Below the pieces are notes generated by a model, which was given only the letters and a program-made list of their open reading frames with translations, did not search any database and was not told the DNA's origin. Shown here piece after piece: positions 1 through 9,328 of a stretch of 64,000 bases of DNA. The position numbers and the translations under genes are program-made. Source of the DNA: Parvicella sp963922585 (GTDB lineage Bacteria > Bacteroidota > Bacteroidia > Flavobacteriales_D > Parvicellaceae); the NCBI GenBank assembly GCA_963922585.1, contig CAWUIK010000001.1, positions 35,842-99,841 of the forward strand, in the 5' to 3' direction. Every line of letters starts with the position of its first letter. Position 1 is the first letter of the stretch.

Positions 1-1
1 A

Positions 2-814
2 CTAATGCTTACCGCAATAAAAGGTGCTTATGGTCAAAATTCAATAAGCAGAAGAAGTGGCTTATCCAATATAACTATGTCTCAAAGTTATAATATAAAC
101 GACAATAATATTTTTCAATCGAATAATACAAATGTATTTATCACCAATAACACCAATTATAATTCAAGAAATTTTATTCAAAAAAGTAATGACAATATTC
201 AGAATAACACTTCTAGAAACAATCCTGTTGTTCTACAAAGCAGAGGTAATAATGTTAACTCAAACCCTATCAACCTTCAACAAAGAAGTGGAAATGTCGT
301 GATTGAGCAAAGAAGTGGCTACAACATTGCGCAACAATTAATAGAACCCAGATTACAACAAGATATAGTAAGAAACGATATAAATATTGTCACTAATGAA
401 ATGAATATAAACGAAATACGTAATCAAGATTTTGTAACTCAAGAAAATAACACACTTGTTTCAGAAGTGAAAGAAGACAAATTAATCTTAGATAATCAAA
501 ATGAAATAAATTTAGTTTTCTCATTTCCAAAAATAGAAATTTCAAAAGAGGAAAAAGTTGATCTCCTTAAAAAAGAGAAAGAAATAGTTCATAATTTAAA
601 AGCCAATTCTAAGAATGAATTAAGTTTTCAAAAAAAGAAAAACACAACAAAATCTAAGAAAATAAGACAGTCTAGAAGGTCAAAAAGTCATTTTTATCAG
701 CAAAAAGTGAGAGGACAAAAAATAGTATTGTCAAAATTGAAAAAAATTAAAAACACAAAACTAAAAGCAAAAACGAAAAAGCCTTATTGTAGAGTTGTTT
801 GCTACAAATTCTAA
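2..814 (+). CDS. Low-complexity N-rich protein with basic C-terminus, 5' partial
   Basis: The reading frame is open to the left edge of the window; the first ATG is at position 5, but the gene probably starts upstream. About residues 15-130 are rich in Asn, Gln, Ser and Ile, with a recurring R-S-G or R-G-N word (RRSG, QSRGN, QQRSG, EQRSG). Residues 150-200 are acidic and mixed. The last 65 residues are strongly basic (runs of K and R), ending in YCRVVCYKF. I recognise no family. The visible segment ending in AYGQ could be the tail of a signal peptide, which would make this an exported protein. It converges with the next gene, the two stop codons being only three bases apart. Confidence 0.55.
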   Translation, partial: LMLTAIKGAYGQNSISRRSGLSNITMSQSYNINDNNIFQSNNTNVFITNNTNYNSRNFIQKSNDNIQNNTSRNNPVVLQSRGNNVNSNPINLQQRSGNVVIEQRSGYNIAQQLIEPRLQQDIVRNDINIVTNEMNINEIRNQDFVTQENNTLVSEVKEDKLILDNQNEINLVFSFPKIEISKEEKVDLLKKEKEIVHNLKANSKNELSFQKKKNTTKSKKIRQSRRSKSHFYQQKVRGQKIVLSKLKKIKNTKLKAKTKKPYCRVVCYKF

Positions 815-817
815 TTA

Positions 818-2182
818 TTATTCATCAATTTTACCATCTCCAACCAATTCGATAACAGGCAGATTTTTTTCCTTGCAAGGTAATTTGTTTTTTCGCTCAA
901 AACTTTTACACCGAACTACTCCTTTCCACCCAGTTCCAAAATAATTTGTAACGAGACCATTTTCTTTGACAATTAATTTTGATTTTGCCTCCATAAAAAT
1001 AGTTGCACCAGCAGCCATATGAAGCAAGTTTTCGATAACCAATGTCTGTCCTCTTCTGATAATAATATCTTTTTTAATTATCATGGCTTTATACCATCTG
1101 GTGCTATCCCATATTTCAATGGGATTTTTGGAATCGTATTCATTTGCTGAAGTAATTAAAATTCTTTCTTTTTTGACACTGTACAAGTAGTGAATATATC
1201 CGATTTGTTTGGGAGAAAGATAATTTCTACAAACATTATATCCCATAATATTGTTACTTGTATTAGTAGAATTACAATCTATAAATCCAAACTTATCACT
1301 TTTGGGTAAATCATCAAACTGAGGAGTATTAGTATGTCTTAAACCAACCGTATGTCCTAGTTCATGAGCGGTAAGTTGAGCACCTGCCCAGTCTCCTCCT
1401 TTTGTTATATTACTTACATTGAGATAATAATATGAAGGCCCGCATCCGAATGCTATTCCTGACTTACTACTTCCTGTATAAAAAACATGAATGGCATTTT
1501 TGTCTGATTTTGCATATTTTTCCCATAAATCTAAACTACAATTTAAATTTTCCTCTCTAAAAAACTTAATTCTAGTGTTTACTTCATCTCCATTTAGTTT
1601 TTCCTCGATATGAAATAATGAATTTACTCCGATGTCTTCAACTTTTGAAAATCTTATGGTTTTGGTTATTCCATCACTATAATAAATCCTTAAACTATCG
1701 TCTGCCCTGAAAAGTCTAGACCTTAACTTTCCTTTTACCAATAAAGTGTTTTTTTTTAGGTCAACTTCCAAAGGTTCAATTTCTAAATTATCTTCAATTG
1801 TTTTTATTCTGTCCCAATCATCCGCGTTAGTATGAAACAACACCTCATCTACTCTGAATTTTAATCGACTTGAAGGAATATAATGTACAATTTCATCATT
1901 GGTAGGCAAAGTTGGCTTTCCTAGTTCTCTAAAAAATCTATTAATCCATTCTATTTGTTGATTAAAATAAGCTGTGCTATCCTCATTCATGTTTTGAGCA
2001 TCATCCTCATACCTTTTGATAATGTGAACAATAGTTTTTATCTCTATAGTTGGATGCGTTATTTCAGAAGTATGTTCATAAGGAATATACTTTTCCAAAT
2101 CTTGTTGCGCATTTACAAAAATAAGTATTCCTAAAAAGGAAATTAATATTATATATTTATTGAATTGAAGTCGTATCCGCAT
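818..2182 (-). CDS. Secreted metzincin-type zinc metalloprotease
   Basis: A probable secreted zinc endopeptidase. The N-terminus has a hydrophobic signal sequence ending in FVNAQ. The extended zinc motif HELGHTVGLRH gives three His ligands and the catalytic Glu, and a downstream NIMGYN supplies the Met-turn expected of metzincins. The substrate cannot be told. After the protease domain comes a segment with alternating hydrophobic residues (around DIIIRRGQTLVIE and the following GWKGVV), resembling the beta-repeat segments of Bacteroidetes surface proteins. The protein ends soon after that, without a recognisable T9SS sorting domain. The start lies 26 bases inside the end of the upstream M23 gene, so the two are likely co-transcribed and translationally coupled. 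Confidence 0.75.
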   Translation of the reverse strand: MRIRLQFNKYIILISFLGILIFVNAQQDLEKYIPYEHTSEITHPTIEIKTIVHIIKRYEDDAQNMNEDSTAYFNQQIEWINRFFRELGKPTLPTNDEIVHYIPSSRLKFRVDEVLFHTNADDWDRIKTIEDNLEIEPLEVDLKKNTLLVKGKLRSRLFRADDSLRIYYSDGITKTIRFSKVEDIGVNSLFHIEEKLNGDEVNTRIKFFREENLNCSLDLWEKYAKSDKNAIHVFYTGSSKSGIAFGCGPSYYYLNVSNITKGGDWAGAQLTAHELGHTVGLRHTNTPQFDDLPKSDKFGFIDCNSTNTSNNIMGYNVCRNYLSPKQIGYIHYLYSVKKERILITSANEYDSKNPIEIWDSTRWYKAMIIKKDIIIRRGQTLVIENLLHMAAGATIFMEAKSKLIVKENGLVTNYFGTGWKGVVRCKSFERKNKLPCKEKNLPVIELVGDGKIDE

Positions 2183-3470
2183 CGTTAATCATTTCATTTT
2201 CGTCAAATTCGAGAGGATTTATTTGATCTAAATTTAATTTAATTGGTTCAATAAATTTAAGGAACTCTATCAAAGCACTATCTTTCAATGGATCTACTGT
2301 TGGAATATCAATACTCAATGGATCTACTGCTTTTCCATTGATGTAAACCCTATAATCTAGATGAGGTCCAGTAGAAGTTCCTGTACTTCCTACTTCACCG
2401 ATTTTTTGACCCTGCAAAACATGCACTCCTTTTTTTATTCCAGGACCATATTTTGACAAGTGTAAATATTTTGTTTCTATATCACCAACATCATGTTTGA
2501 TTTTAACCATATTCCCTGCACCTCCATTATAAGATGCCATAGTCACTGTTCCAGAGCCTGTGGCAACAACATCTGTACCAATTGGCGCTGCATAATCTAC
2601 TCCGTGGTGAGGTCTGTAGATTTTCAAGACTGGATGAAATCTATTGTTTGAGAACTTTGAAGAAACTCTAGTATATTCTAATGGAGCACTCAACAATGCT
2701 CTCTGCATTTGCTCACCAGAATCAGTAAAGAATGTGTAAGGAATAGAGTCCGATTCGTATCCAAAAAAATAAAATTCTTCTGATTTGTGATAAAAAAGTG
2801 TTGCGTGAATTTTTCCAATCCCTACAAACTCATCATCTACATATTTAGCATCGTATATTACTTTGTAATAATCTCCTTTTTTAACATCAAAGAAATCTAC
2901 ACTCCACGCATATAGTTTTGTAAACTCTACCAATAAAGCTGGAGTGAGTCCATGATCCATAAAAGCATTCCATAAACTACTTGTAATAACTCCTCCATCA
3001 CTTTGCTGTTTTATTACAACATCTTTTGCTCCTATGTATGCATTCAAACTGTCTTCAAAAGAATACACCAAATAATCTATTGGATTGATTTCATATATAA
3101 AATGAGATGCCCTTTTAATAGTATCTTGCATTTTGCTTAAAATCATATACTTTTGTCCTGTTTTTATCTTTTTCACATCAAAAAGCGAGTCATATTCAAA
3201 AACAATTTGATATAATTCACTCATAGTAATTCCATACAAAGGAAGAATATGAGCCAGACCTTCATTTTGTTTTATAGTTCCTGTATCAACGATAAAACTA
3301 TCTAAAACAAAATCATAAGCAATGATTGGTACTGGAACAATTACTTCTACTTCAGGTTTTATGTCTTTTTGTGATTTATTCTCTGACTTTTCATCACATG
3401 AAAATATGAATGTAGCTAGAAATATTACAAAAAAAAGTGGAAAAAGATATGAGTAAAATATTTTATGCAT
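2157..3470 (-). CDS. M23-family peptidase lipoprotein
   Basis: A LytM/M23-type protein acting in the periplasm or at the outer membrane on peptidoglycan, or as a non-catalytic amidase activator. A lipoprotein signal ends at Cys25 (FIFSC). The middle of the protein has the N-terminal region usual for long M23 proteins, and the M23 domain covers about residues 270-390. The HxxxD ligand motif is present (HHGVD, about 285-289), but the usual HLH near 367-370 reads HLD (GPHLDYR), so the last zinc ligand is replaced by Asp. Similar changes occur in other Bacteroidetes M23 proteins as I remember them. A TAnnTTTG promoter word lies 29 bases upstream. It is the first gene of a two-gene unit with the metzincin. 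Confidence 0.8.
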   Translation of the reverse strand: MHKIFYSYLFPLFFVIFLATFIFSCDEKSENKSQKDIKPEVEVIVPVPIIAYDFVLDSFIVDTGTIKQNEGLAHILPLYGITMSELYQIVFEYDSLFDVKKIKTGQKYMILSKMQDTIKRASHFIYEINPIDYLVYSFEDSLNAYIGAKDVVIKQQSDGGVITSSLWNAFMDHGLTPALLVEFTKLYAWSVDFFDVKKGDYYKVIYDAKYVDDEFVGIGKIHATLFYHKSEEFYFFGYESDSIPYTFFTDSGEQMQRALLSAPLEYTRVSSKFSNNRFHPVLKIYRPHHGVDYAAPIGTDVVATGSGTVTMASYNGGAGNMVKIKHDVGDIETKYLHLSKYGPGIKKGVHVLQGQKIGEVGSTGTSTGPHLDYRVYINGKAVDPLSIDIPTVDPLKDSALIEFLKFIEPIKLNLDQINPLEFDENEMINDADTTSIQ

Positions 3471-3498
3471 GATTGTAGTCTAAAATTTCGATGAATGA

Positions 3499-3506
3499 CA
3501 AAGTTA
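3499..3506 (-). promoter_or_regulatory. Bacteroidetes -7 element (TAACTTTG)
   Basis: Exact TAnnTTTG match on the minus strand, 29 bases before the M23 start codon. Assigned by consensus only. Confidence 0.5.
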
Positions 3507-3673
3507 GTTAATGTTCATATAGCGTATTTTGGAATGTTTTATATTTGTTAACGACCAAACTTTAATTGCTTCAGATGAATTAGGTTAGCCTTTTTTAAAA
3601 AAACATTCTAGGTTGTATTAATAACTACAGAAAAACCCTTACTTTGTAGGCTCAAAATAACAATTTAAAAGAA

Positions 3674-4696
3674 ATGCACCCAATTACTATAGGCCCAATT
3701 GAAAATGATAATTTTCTAGATTTAATCAACCAATACGATCCTGAACAATTAATCGCAATTGTTGATGAGAATACTGCTCCTTTCCTGGAAACCATTCATC
3801 AAATTACAGACTTAAATATTGATGCAATTCAATTACCCGCTGGCGAGCAATTTAAAAACATCAACTCGCTTGCTGGTATATGGAGAGACCTAACGGATAA
3901 TAATTTTCGAAGAGATGGTCTAGTAATAAATCTAGGTGGCGGTGTAATAACTGATATTGGAGGTTTTGCTGCCGCAACTTACAAAAGAGGTGTAGATTTT
4001 ATTAATATCCCTACTACTCTACTCGGTATGGTTGATGCAGCAATTGGAGGAAAAACAGGAGTTGACTTTTTTGATTTTAAAAATCAAATTGGAGTAATTA
4101 AACAACCTAAGGGTGTTTATTGTGATGTGAATTTTCTAAATACACTTCCAAAAGATGAATTGCTTTCTGGTTTTGCAGAAGTGGTAAAACATGGTTTAAT
4201 CAATGATAAAAAATACTTTGACTATTGTACATCAACTCCTTTTGAAAATTTAGATTGGAACAAAGTTGTAAAAGGCAGTGTAGCTATAAAGTCGAATATT
4301 GTTAAAGCAGACCCAGAAGAGAGAGGAGTTAGAAAATTCCTCAATTTTGGTCACACTATAGGTCATGCAATTGAATCACATTATTTAGAAATAGGAAATC
4401 CAACTTTGCATGGATTTGCAGTTGCCAAAGGAATGATTTTGGAGGCAAAACTTTCTGTGGAAGCCGGTTTATTAAGTGAGGATGAATTCTTACATATTGA
4501 ATCCACCCTCACAAATCTATTTCCTAAAATTGCTGTAAAAGAAAATGATATTTCAAGTATCATTCAAAAGATGAAGAATGATAAAAAGAATCATTCAGAT
4601 GCAATAAACTTTACTTTTTTACAATCTATTGGGAAAGCTGTATACAACCAAACCGCAAGTGAAGAAAGTATTGCAAAAATCTTATCTGTTAGCTAA
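3674..4696 (+). CDS. aroB: 3-dehydroquinate synthase
   Basis: Converts DAHP to 3-dehydroquinate, the second step of the shikimate pathway, in the cytoplasm using NAD and a divalent metal. The NAD-binding glycine stretch GGGVITDIGGFAA and the following PTTLLGMVDAAIGGKTG block are nearly invariant in AroB. Metal ligands are visible as Glu in EVVKHG, His in GHTIGHAIE and His in LHGFAVAKGM. At 340 residues it is slightly shorter than typical (about 350-360). Its 3' end overlaps the convergent next gene by 15 bases. The region before it has a near-consensus TTACTTTG word around 3640. No other shikimate genes are nearby. Confidence 0.95.
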   Translation: MHPITIGPIENDNFLDLINQYDPEQLIAIVDENTAPFLETIHQITDLNIDAIQLPAGEQFKNINSLAGIWRDLTDNNFRRDGLVINLGGGVITDIGGFAAATYKRGVDFINIPTTLLGMVDAAIGGKTGVDFFDFKNQIGVIKQPKGVYCDVNFLNTLPKDELLSGFAEVVKHGLINDKKYFDYCTSTPFENLDWNKVVKGSVAIKSNIVKADPEERGVRKFLNFGHTIGHAIESHYLEIGNPTLHGFAVAKGMILEAKLSVEAGLLSEDEFLHIESTLTNLFPKIAVKENDISSIIQKMKNDKKNHSDAINFTFLQSIGKAVYNQTASEESIAKILSVS

Positions 4697-5887
4697 TTCT
4701 CTTGTTTTTAAATAATCCATATAAGATTCCAAGTCTTCTGCAGCTCTTTTGTATTTTCCCAAACCAGCATTGTTTATTTTGGCTCTTTGAATAAAACTAT
4801 CAGCAGTAGAATAATCTCTAATCCACATGTAAGCTTCAGCTACATTTACTTGAATGGCTGCGGTTACTTTATCATTGATTCTAGCTTTACTATCTTGCAT
4901 ATTGCTCTCAGACAATGCTTTTTCCCAGATAGCTATAGCTTTTCTTAGTTTAGCCTCTCCGTCCTTTCTTGATACATTTTTGTATATTAAATCATAACCA
5001 CTTTTAGCATTAGAATATGCATCTAATAAATCTCCATAATCTAATCCTTTGAATTTTTTTACGGTGTAAACATCAGTTACTCTTTGTTTAACTGGGAAAC
5101 CACATCTATCATTTAATAAATTATTCACTTGACCTAGTATTGCATTTACCTCATCAGTTTGTAGTGTTTTCCAATAATTAGTCAAGTTGTCAGTTTTCCA
5201 ATACTCAAAATCATATTGACTTTTATATTTGTTGATTGCTTTTGTTTTTTGATTGGCGTTCAAATTTTCATTGATTACAATCCCTTGTCCAGGAACTTCT
5301 ACAGTAAGTTTAATAGGCATTTTGTATGTTGCACTGTATTCATAACTAGTTGTGGCTCCTGTTCCAGTAATTTTCTGAACAATATTAGCCTCCTGTAATC
5401 CCATAAATTGAATAGTAACTGTTGCTCCACCTGCACCTTTTGTAAGTCCTTCTATATTTATTCTGGTATCAACAATACCATCAGAAATTTCTTCAGTAAG
5501 TAATGGTGCTGGTAATTCTTCTTTAAGAGTAGGCATTGGAGGATAAGGTTGTTTAATAGGTTGAGCCATTACAGTTCCTGCATTAGTTGCAGTTTGCCAT
5601 TTGGACATCTCCAATAAGTACATTTGATCGATTTTTTTCTTTTGTTCAATCCATGCTGTCAATTGAGACTCTGCCAAATTAAGATTTACTTCATAAGCAG
5701 CTAAAGAGTCGTTATTGCTTGCTTGATAAATAGTGTGATCTATTACTACGGCATATGAATTAGTTCCTTTGAAAGGATGACTTGGTTCCTGAATAAAGTT
5801 AAATGTAATTTTTTGATCGTCAATATTTTGAGCAGAAAAACTCAAAACAGTTGTTAATCCTAGAAATAAGAGTAAATTTTTTTTCAT
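4682..5887 (-). CDS. Secreted hypothetical protein with helical repeats
   Basis: I do not recognise the family. A clear signal peptide (MKKNLLLFLGLTTVLSFSAQ) implies export. The first half looks beta-rich. The second half, from about residue 280, is helical with TPR-like spacing (AEAYMWIRDYSTADSFIQRAK and similar segments), suggesting a small solenoid for protein contacts. The coding sequence overlaps the aroB 3' end by 15 bases tail to tail. The leader is about 70 bases long, with a TAnnTTTG word at its far end. A role in envelope organisation is possible but unsupported. Confidence 0.7.
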   Translation of the reverse strand: MKKNLLLFLGLTTVLSFSAQNIDDQKITFNFIQEPSHPFKGTNSYAVVIDHTIYQASNNDSLAAYEVNLNLAESQLTAWIEQKKKIDQMYLLEMSKWQTATNAGTVMAQPIKQPYPPMPTLKEELPAPLLTEEISDGIVDTRINIEGLTKGAGGATVTIQFMGLQEANIVQKITGTGATTSYEYSATYKMPIKLTVEVPGQGIVINENLNANQKTKAINKYKSQYDFEYWKTDNLTNYWKTLQTDEVNAILGQVNNLLNDRCGFPVKQRVTDVYTVKKFKGLDYGDLLDAYSNAKSGYDLIYKNVSRKDGEAKLRKAIAIWEKALSESNMQDSKARINDKVTAAIQVNVAEAYMWIRDYSTADSFIQRAKINNAGLGKYKRAAEDLESYMDYLKTRELANR

Positions 5888-5957
5888 TTTTTTTGTTTTT
5901 GGAATTTAAAATTCTGATTTAATATTATTTATATTTTGATTTCAGATTGCAATTTTA

Positions 5958-5965
5958 CAAAAATA
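5958..5965 (-). promoter_or_regulatory. Bacteroidetes -7 element (TATTTTTG)
   Basis: Exact TAnnTTTG on the minus strand, 71 bases before the start of the secreted helical-repeat gene, implying an AT-rich leader of about 60 bases. Confidence 0.45.
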
Positions 5966-6097
5966 AAGCCAAAAGAGTTGAATAGTATTACTAATATTTG
6001 TAAATACTACATAAAACCAATAATATTCTACATAAAAAAAATGAGATTTTGAGAATATTTCTCTAAAAAAATCATTTAAATGTTTAAGATAAACACT

Positions 6098-7174
6098 TCA
6101 TTCAATCAGTTCAAGGTTGATAATTGCGTTACTACCCATAGTAGAATTAAGTATCAATTTGTATTTTTTAAATCGGGTTTTAACAACTATTGCAGCAGAA
6201 TTAGGCTTTATTGAACCTTCATTGTGCGCATACATTATTAAAATATTCTCACCTTTGTTTAGTTGAAGTTTCACTTTTTTCTTGGAATGGCTTAACTTAT
6301 GATTATGAAGCACTACTTCGTCATTAAATACTAAAGAAATCGTATCATTATCAATAATTCTATTATCCCATGCATATACTTTGATATTTCTATTTTTTAA
6401 TTGGAGTTTTTTAGCTTCAACTGAAGTTCTTGCAAACAGGTCTGTTGGGACCTCAGCAATTTTTTCTTTTTGCTCAATAGGTTTATTTTTTCTCTTAACT
6501 TTCAAATCATAATCTACAATAATATTGAGACCAATATAACTTCCATTATGATTAGACGATGCTTGTGTTAATGCATTTTCCATTTCAAAAGAAATAACAG
6601 GATTGTTGGGGACATAAAAACAATAATGCAATGCTAAAGACATTCCCATTCTATCGGTCTTTCTGTAAGTACCAATCTGTGGTGTAAAATACAAAGGTGA
6701 TGCTTTTTGAGTAGATGTTATCGCTTCAAAATTACTTTTTAAGGTTCTTTTGGAATCATTGTCATAATTAATCACTCCAATTCCACAACCAAGAGAGAAA
6801 GCATCTAATTTACTTTCTTTTAAGTAGAAATACTTTTGTAAATTGGACTCTGCATGAAAGGTAAAATGGGCTATATAGAAATTGGTATTCCCATGAAAAA
6901 AATCATAATTGTAAAGTGTAGCACCTCCACCCAAAGAAAGGGAAAAATTATTTTTATAAAAAAACTTTACAGACGGATCTAATCGAATTACTGAATTAAA
7001 TGTTGAATTCCATCTTTCTACACCTTGATTTTCGACATTCAAAATAAAAGTACCAACAGTAAGTTTTCCAGAAAAAGCAGTTGTAAAATTAGATTGAGAA
7101 AATAACAACCGAGGTAAAATAATTACTAAAAAAATAATTAAACGCAAGAGAAATAAACCAAAATAACGTCTCAT
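6098..7174 (-). CDS. Secreted hypothetical, predicted outer-membrane beta-rich protein
   Basis: The family is not recognised. The N-terminus is a long hydrophobic signal ending in LLFSQ. Residues 30-225 have alternating aromatic/hydrophobic strands and the SLGGGATLYNY type of texture seen in Bacteroidetes outer-membrane barrels. A basic linker follows. The C-terminal 110 residues (from about LKNRNIKVYAWDN) form a separate small beta domain with the pattern W-D-N-x-x-I-D-N-D-x-I-S-L, which I recall at the end of various Bacteroidetes envelope proteins. The gene lies on the same strand as its neighbours on both sides, separated by more than 50 bases. Function unknown. Confidence 0.65.
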   Translation of the reverse strand: MRRYFGLFLLRLIIFLVIILPRLLFSQSNFTTAFSGKLTVGTFILNVENQGVERWNSTFNSVIRLDPSVKFFYKNNFSLSLGGGATLYNYDFFHGNTNFYIAHFTFHAESNLQKYFYLKESKLDAFSLGCGIGVINYDNDSKRTLKSNFEAITSTQKASPLYFTPQIGTYRKTDRMGMSLALHYCFYVPNNPVISFEMENALTQASSNHNGSYIGLNIIVDYDLKVKRKNKPIEQKEKIAEVPTDLFARTSVEAKKLQLKNRNIKVYAWDNRIIDNDTISLVFNDEVVLHNHKLSHSKKKVKLQLNKGENILIMYAHNEGSIKPNSAAIVVKTRFKKYKLILNSTMGSNAIINLELIE

Positions 7175-7229
7175 TTTACAAAATTTAGTGTAAAATTAAC
7201 GATGAAACTAGCCAAGAATGCATTTTGTT

Positions 7230-8318
7230 TTATTGACAAATCACAAAAGGATCTGAATATAAATCGCTACAAAATTTGAAACTTGAAGTAATTGGTCCGT
7301 ATACCAACTCTCTGGTACTATTCAAAGAAAGTAAAATTGGATCTCCATTTATATTTCTTTCATTCAAAAAAGTAGTATTACGAGAGGCAAACAAACCTAT
7401 ACCTCCTACAACATTAGTAAAAATAGGTCTTTCTGTAACAATACCAGAAGCAGGTTCGTTAACTTCCATATAAGTATGAAGATTTTCATCTCCTACAACA
7501 ACCTCAAACTCAAGTGCTCTAAATATTCTTTTTTCAATATCAGATTCTTCAGCATTTCCTTGTAATCTATTGGCTATAAATGTATAAAAACTTTCTCCTA
7601 TGTAATTTTGAAAAAAATCGTTAGTGTTTGATTGTCCAGTCTGTCTTGAAATGGTAGTTGAGATTACTCTGTCATAAATAGTTCCATCTAATCTGTGTTC
7701 CTCAAACTTAAAAATTAATTTTACTTCATATCTTTTTCCATTTTCGGCTGAAGTCCATTCAACACCTAAATCACTGTATGAATTACTTCCTATTGAAGTT
7801 GTATTGGCAAAAGAAACACCATTGGGAGTAGTTACTTTTGTTCTAAAAAGCGAACTAAAATTAACAATTCCAACTACACCAGATTCTGCTTGAACATTAT
7901 ACTGACCTTCGTTGATATTTACATCGATTTTGTATGTTGCATCATAATCAATTGAAGATGGAACCCAATAATATACTTTTTGAGAATCTGAATAAAAAAT
8001 ACCTTCATCTATATCAGTGACATACATTTCTTGTAGAGGATAACTATCAATTTCAACACCATTTTTAACTGCAGTAACTGTTCCAGAAACATTAGTAAAC
8101 TCTGTACTATCATTAATCGGAGCATATGTAAAATTATCTCCATCGCCTAAATAAGACTTATTGATTTTAACAAATTGAGTATCCACTGCTGGGTCAACAA
8201 AACCATAAACTACAGGTACAACTTCGTATGGTGCGTTTAACTCAAAATCTGTCTTACAACTTCCAAAAGAAAGGGTTAGAACTGCTACTGTGATTTTCAA
8301 AAATGGTTTAATATTCAT
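7230..8318 (-). CDS. Lipoprotein, hypothetical (DUF4249-like layout)
   Basis: A predicted lipoprotein with lipobox SFGSC. The following beta-rich sequence (PVVYGFVDPAVDTQFVKINK and later repeats of strand-forming segments) resembles the layout of DUF4249-type lipoproteins of Bacteroidetes, but I cannot confirm membership. A longer frame begins at 8363. I chose the ATG at 8318 because it gives a compact lipoprotein signal (MNIKPFLKITVAVLTLSFGSC) and because a TAnnTTTG promoter word at 8340-8347 sits inside the longer version. The length is 362 residues. Confidence 0.65.
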   Translation of the reverse strand: MNIKPFLKITVAVLTLSFGSCKTDFELNAPYEVVPVVYGFVDPAVDTQFVKINKSYLGDGDNFTYAPINDSTEFTNVSGTVTAVKNGVEIDSYPLQEMYVTDIDEGIFYSDSQKVYYWVPSSIDYDATYKIDVNINEGQYNVQAESGVVGIVNFSSLFRTKVTTPNGVSFANTTSIGSNSYSDLGVEWTSAENGKRYEVKLIFKFEEHRLDGTIYDRVISTTISRQTGQSNTNDFFQNYIGESFYTFIANRLQGNAEESDIEKRIFRALEFEVVVGDENLHTYMEVNEPASGIVTERPIFTNVVGGIGLFASRNTTFLNERNINGDPILLSLNSTRELVYGPITSSFKFCSDLYSDPFVICQ

Positions 8319-8339
8319 TTGAAATTTTTTAATAAGCAG

Positions 8340-8347
8340 CAAATTTA
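8340..8347 (-). promoter_or_regulatory. Bacteroidetes -7 element (TAAATTTG)
   Basis: Exact TAnnTTTG on the minus strand, 22 bases before the ATG at 8318. It decides the start of that gene against the longer frame from 8363. Confidence 0.5.
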
Positions 8348-8475
8348 ATAAAAATAAATGCAAAATAACCTTATTTTTAACAAACGGTCAAATAATCTAT
8401 TGCAACGGTGAGCATCTTTACTTGCAAATCCAATTTATCACGCTGAATAAATCATGAATATATGAACAAAAATTC

Positions 8476-8483
8476 TATTTTTG
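8476..8483 (+). promoter_or_regulatory. Bacteroidetes -7 element (TATTTTTG)
   Basis: Exact TAnnTTTG 15 bases before the ATG at 8498. It lies inside the longest open frame (from 8462) and so argues for the shorter start. Confidence 0.5.
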
Positions 8484-8497
8484 TGAAAACTAGTAAA

Positions 8498-9316
8498 ATG
8501 AGGATGCAACTTTTAATTGGGATTCTATTCGCGTTACCCTTTTTGATTTCTTGTGAAAATAAAGAAAAAAAATTTGAGGTTCCCAATCAAAGTTCTCAAT
8601 CCAAGATTTCTTCTTATGATTCAACTGCAATTGACGCTACATTTGTTTCGATGGAATTTACTAAAGAAAAAGAAGTTATATGCGAATGGGATGATTATTT
8701 AAAATCCTTAAATTTAGTTAATATTCATAGTTTGGATTCTTCAATACAAGTAGAACTAAAATACAGTACTACCGACAATTTTATGGAAATGGATGTTTAT
8801 GGATGTTTGGAAAATTGTTATCTCCAACCAGATGTAGCCGAAAGATTGGTTTTGTGCCAAAACAAACTTAAAGAAATTGACAGTAATCTATCTTTGTTGC
8901 TTTACGATGGAACAAGACCTAGATTGATTCAGCAATACATGTGGGATTTGTTGGATATGCCGTTGCACGAAAAAACAAAATTTGTAAGCAATCCCGCCAA
9001 AGGTTCATTGCACAATTTTGGGGCTGCTGTGGACATTACTCTGTATGATTTGAAACTTCAACAACCTTTGGACATGGGAACTCCATATGATTATATTGGC
9101 GTAAAAGCATGGCCTACAAAAGAACCCTCAATGCTGAAAGATAGTATTTTGACTCAAGCACAAGTGGACAATAGAATTTTGCTTAGAAAAGTAATGCAAG
9201 CAGGAAATTTTTTCAATATCCAAACAGAATGGTGGCATTTCAATGCATGCTACAGAGACAAAGCCATCGAATTGTATCACATTGTGGAAGGAGACACTAA
9301 TTTGATTAAAATTTAA
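8498..9316 (+). CDS. D-Ala-D-Ala dipeptidase, VanX/DdpX family (M15D) lipoprotein
   Basis: A zinc dipeptidase of the VanX family, which hydrolyses D-alanyl-D-alanine. The motif SLHNFGAAVD carries the first His and Asp zinc ligands, and EWWHF near the C-terminus carries the catalytic Glu and the last His ligand. The substrate-contact stretch YDGTRPR is also present. The N-terminus is a lipoprotein signal ending in FLISC, so the enzyme works outside the cytoplasm, more likely in peptidoglycan recycling or turnover than in glycopeptide resistance; no van regulatory genes are nearby. The start at 8498 (MRMQLLIG) is preferred over 8462 because a promoter word lies between them. Confidence 0.85.
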   Translation: MRMQLLIGILFALPFLISCENKEKKFEVPNQSSQSKISSYDSTAIDATFVSMEFTKEKEVICEWDDYLKSLNLVNIHSLDSSIQVELKYSTTDNFMEMDVYGCLENCYLQPDVAERLVLCQNKLKEIDSNLSLLLYDGTRPRLIQQYMWDLLDMPLHEKTKFVSNPAKGSLHNFGAAVDITLYDLKLQQPLDMGTPYDYIGVKAWPTKEPSMLKDSILTQAQVDNRILLRKVMQAGNFFNIQTEWWHFNACYRDKAIELYHIVEGDTNLIKI

Positions 9317-9328
9317 AAATATATACTA

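Noticed and set aside
8462..8497. Longer N-terminus of the VanX-type dipeptidase
   Set aside because: A TAnnTTTG promoter word at 8476-8483 lies within it and the signal peptide begins at 8498-8504.
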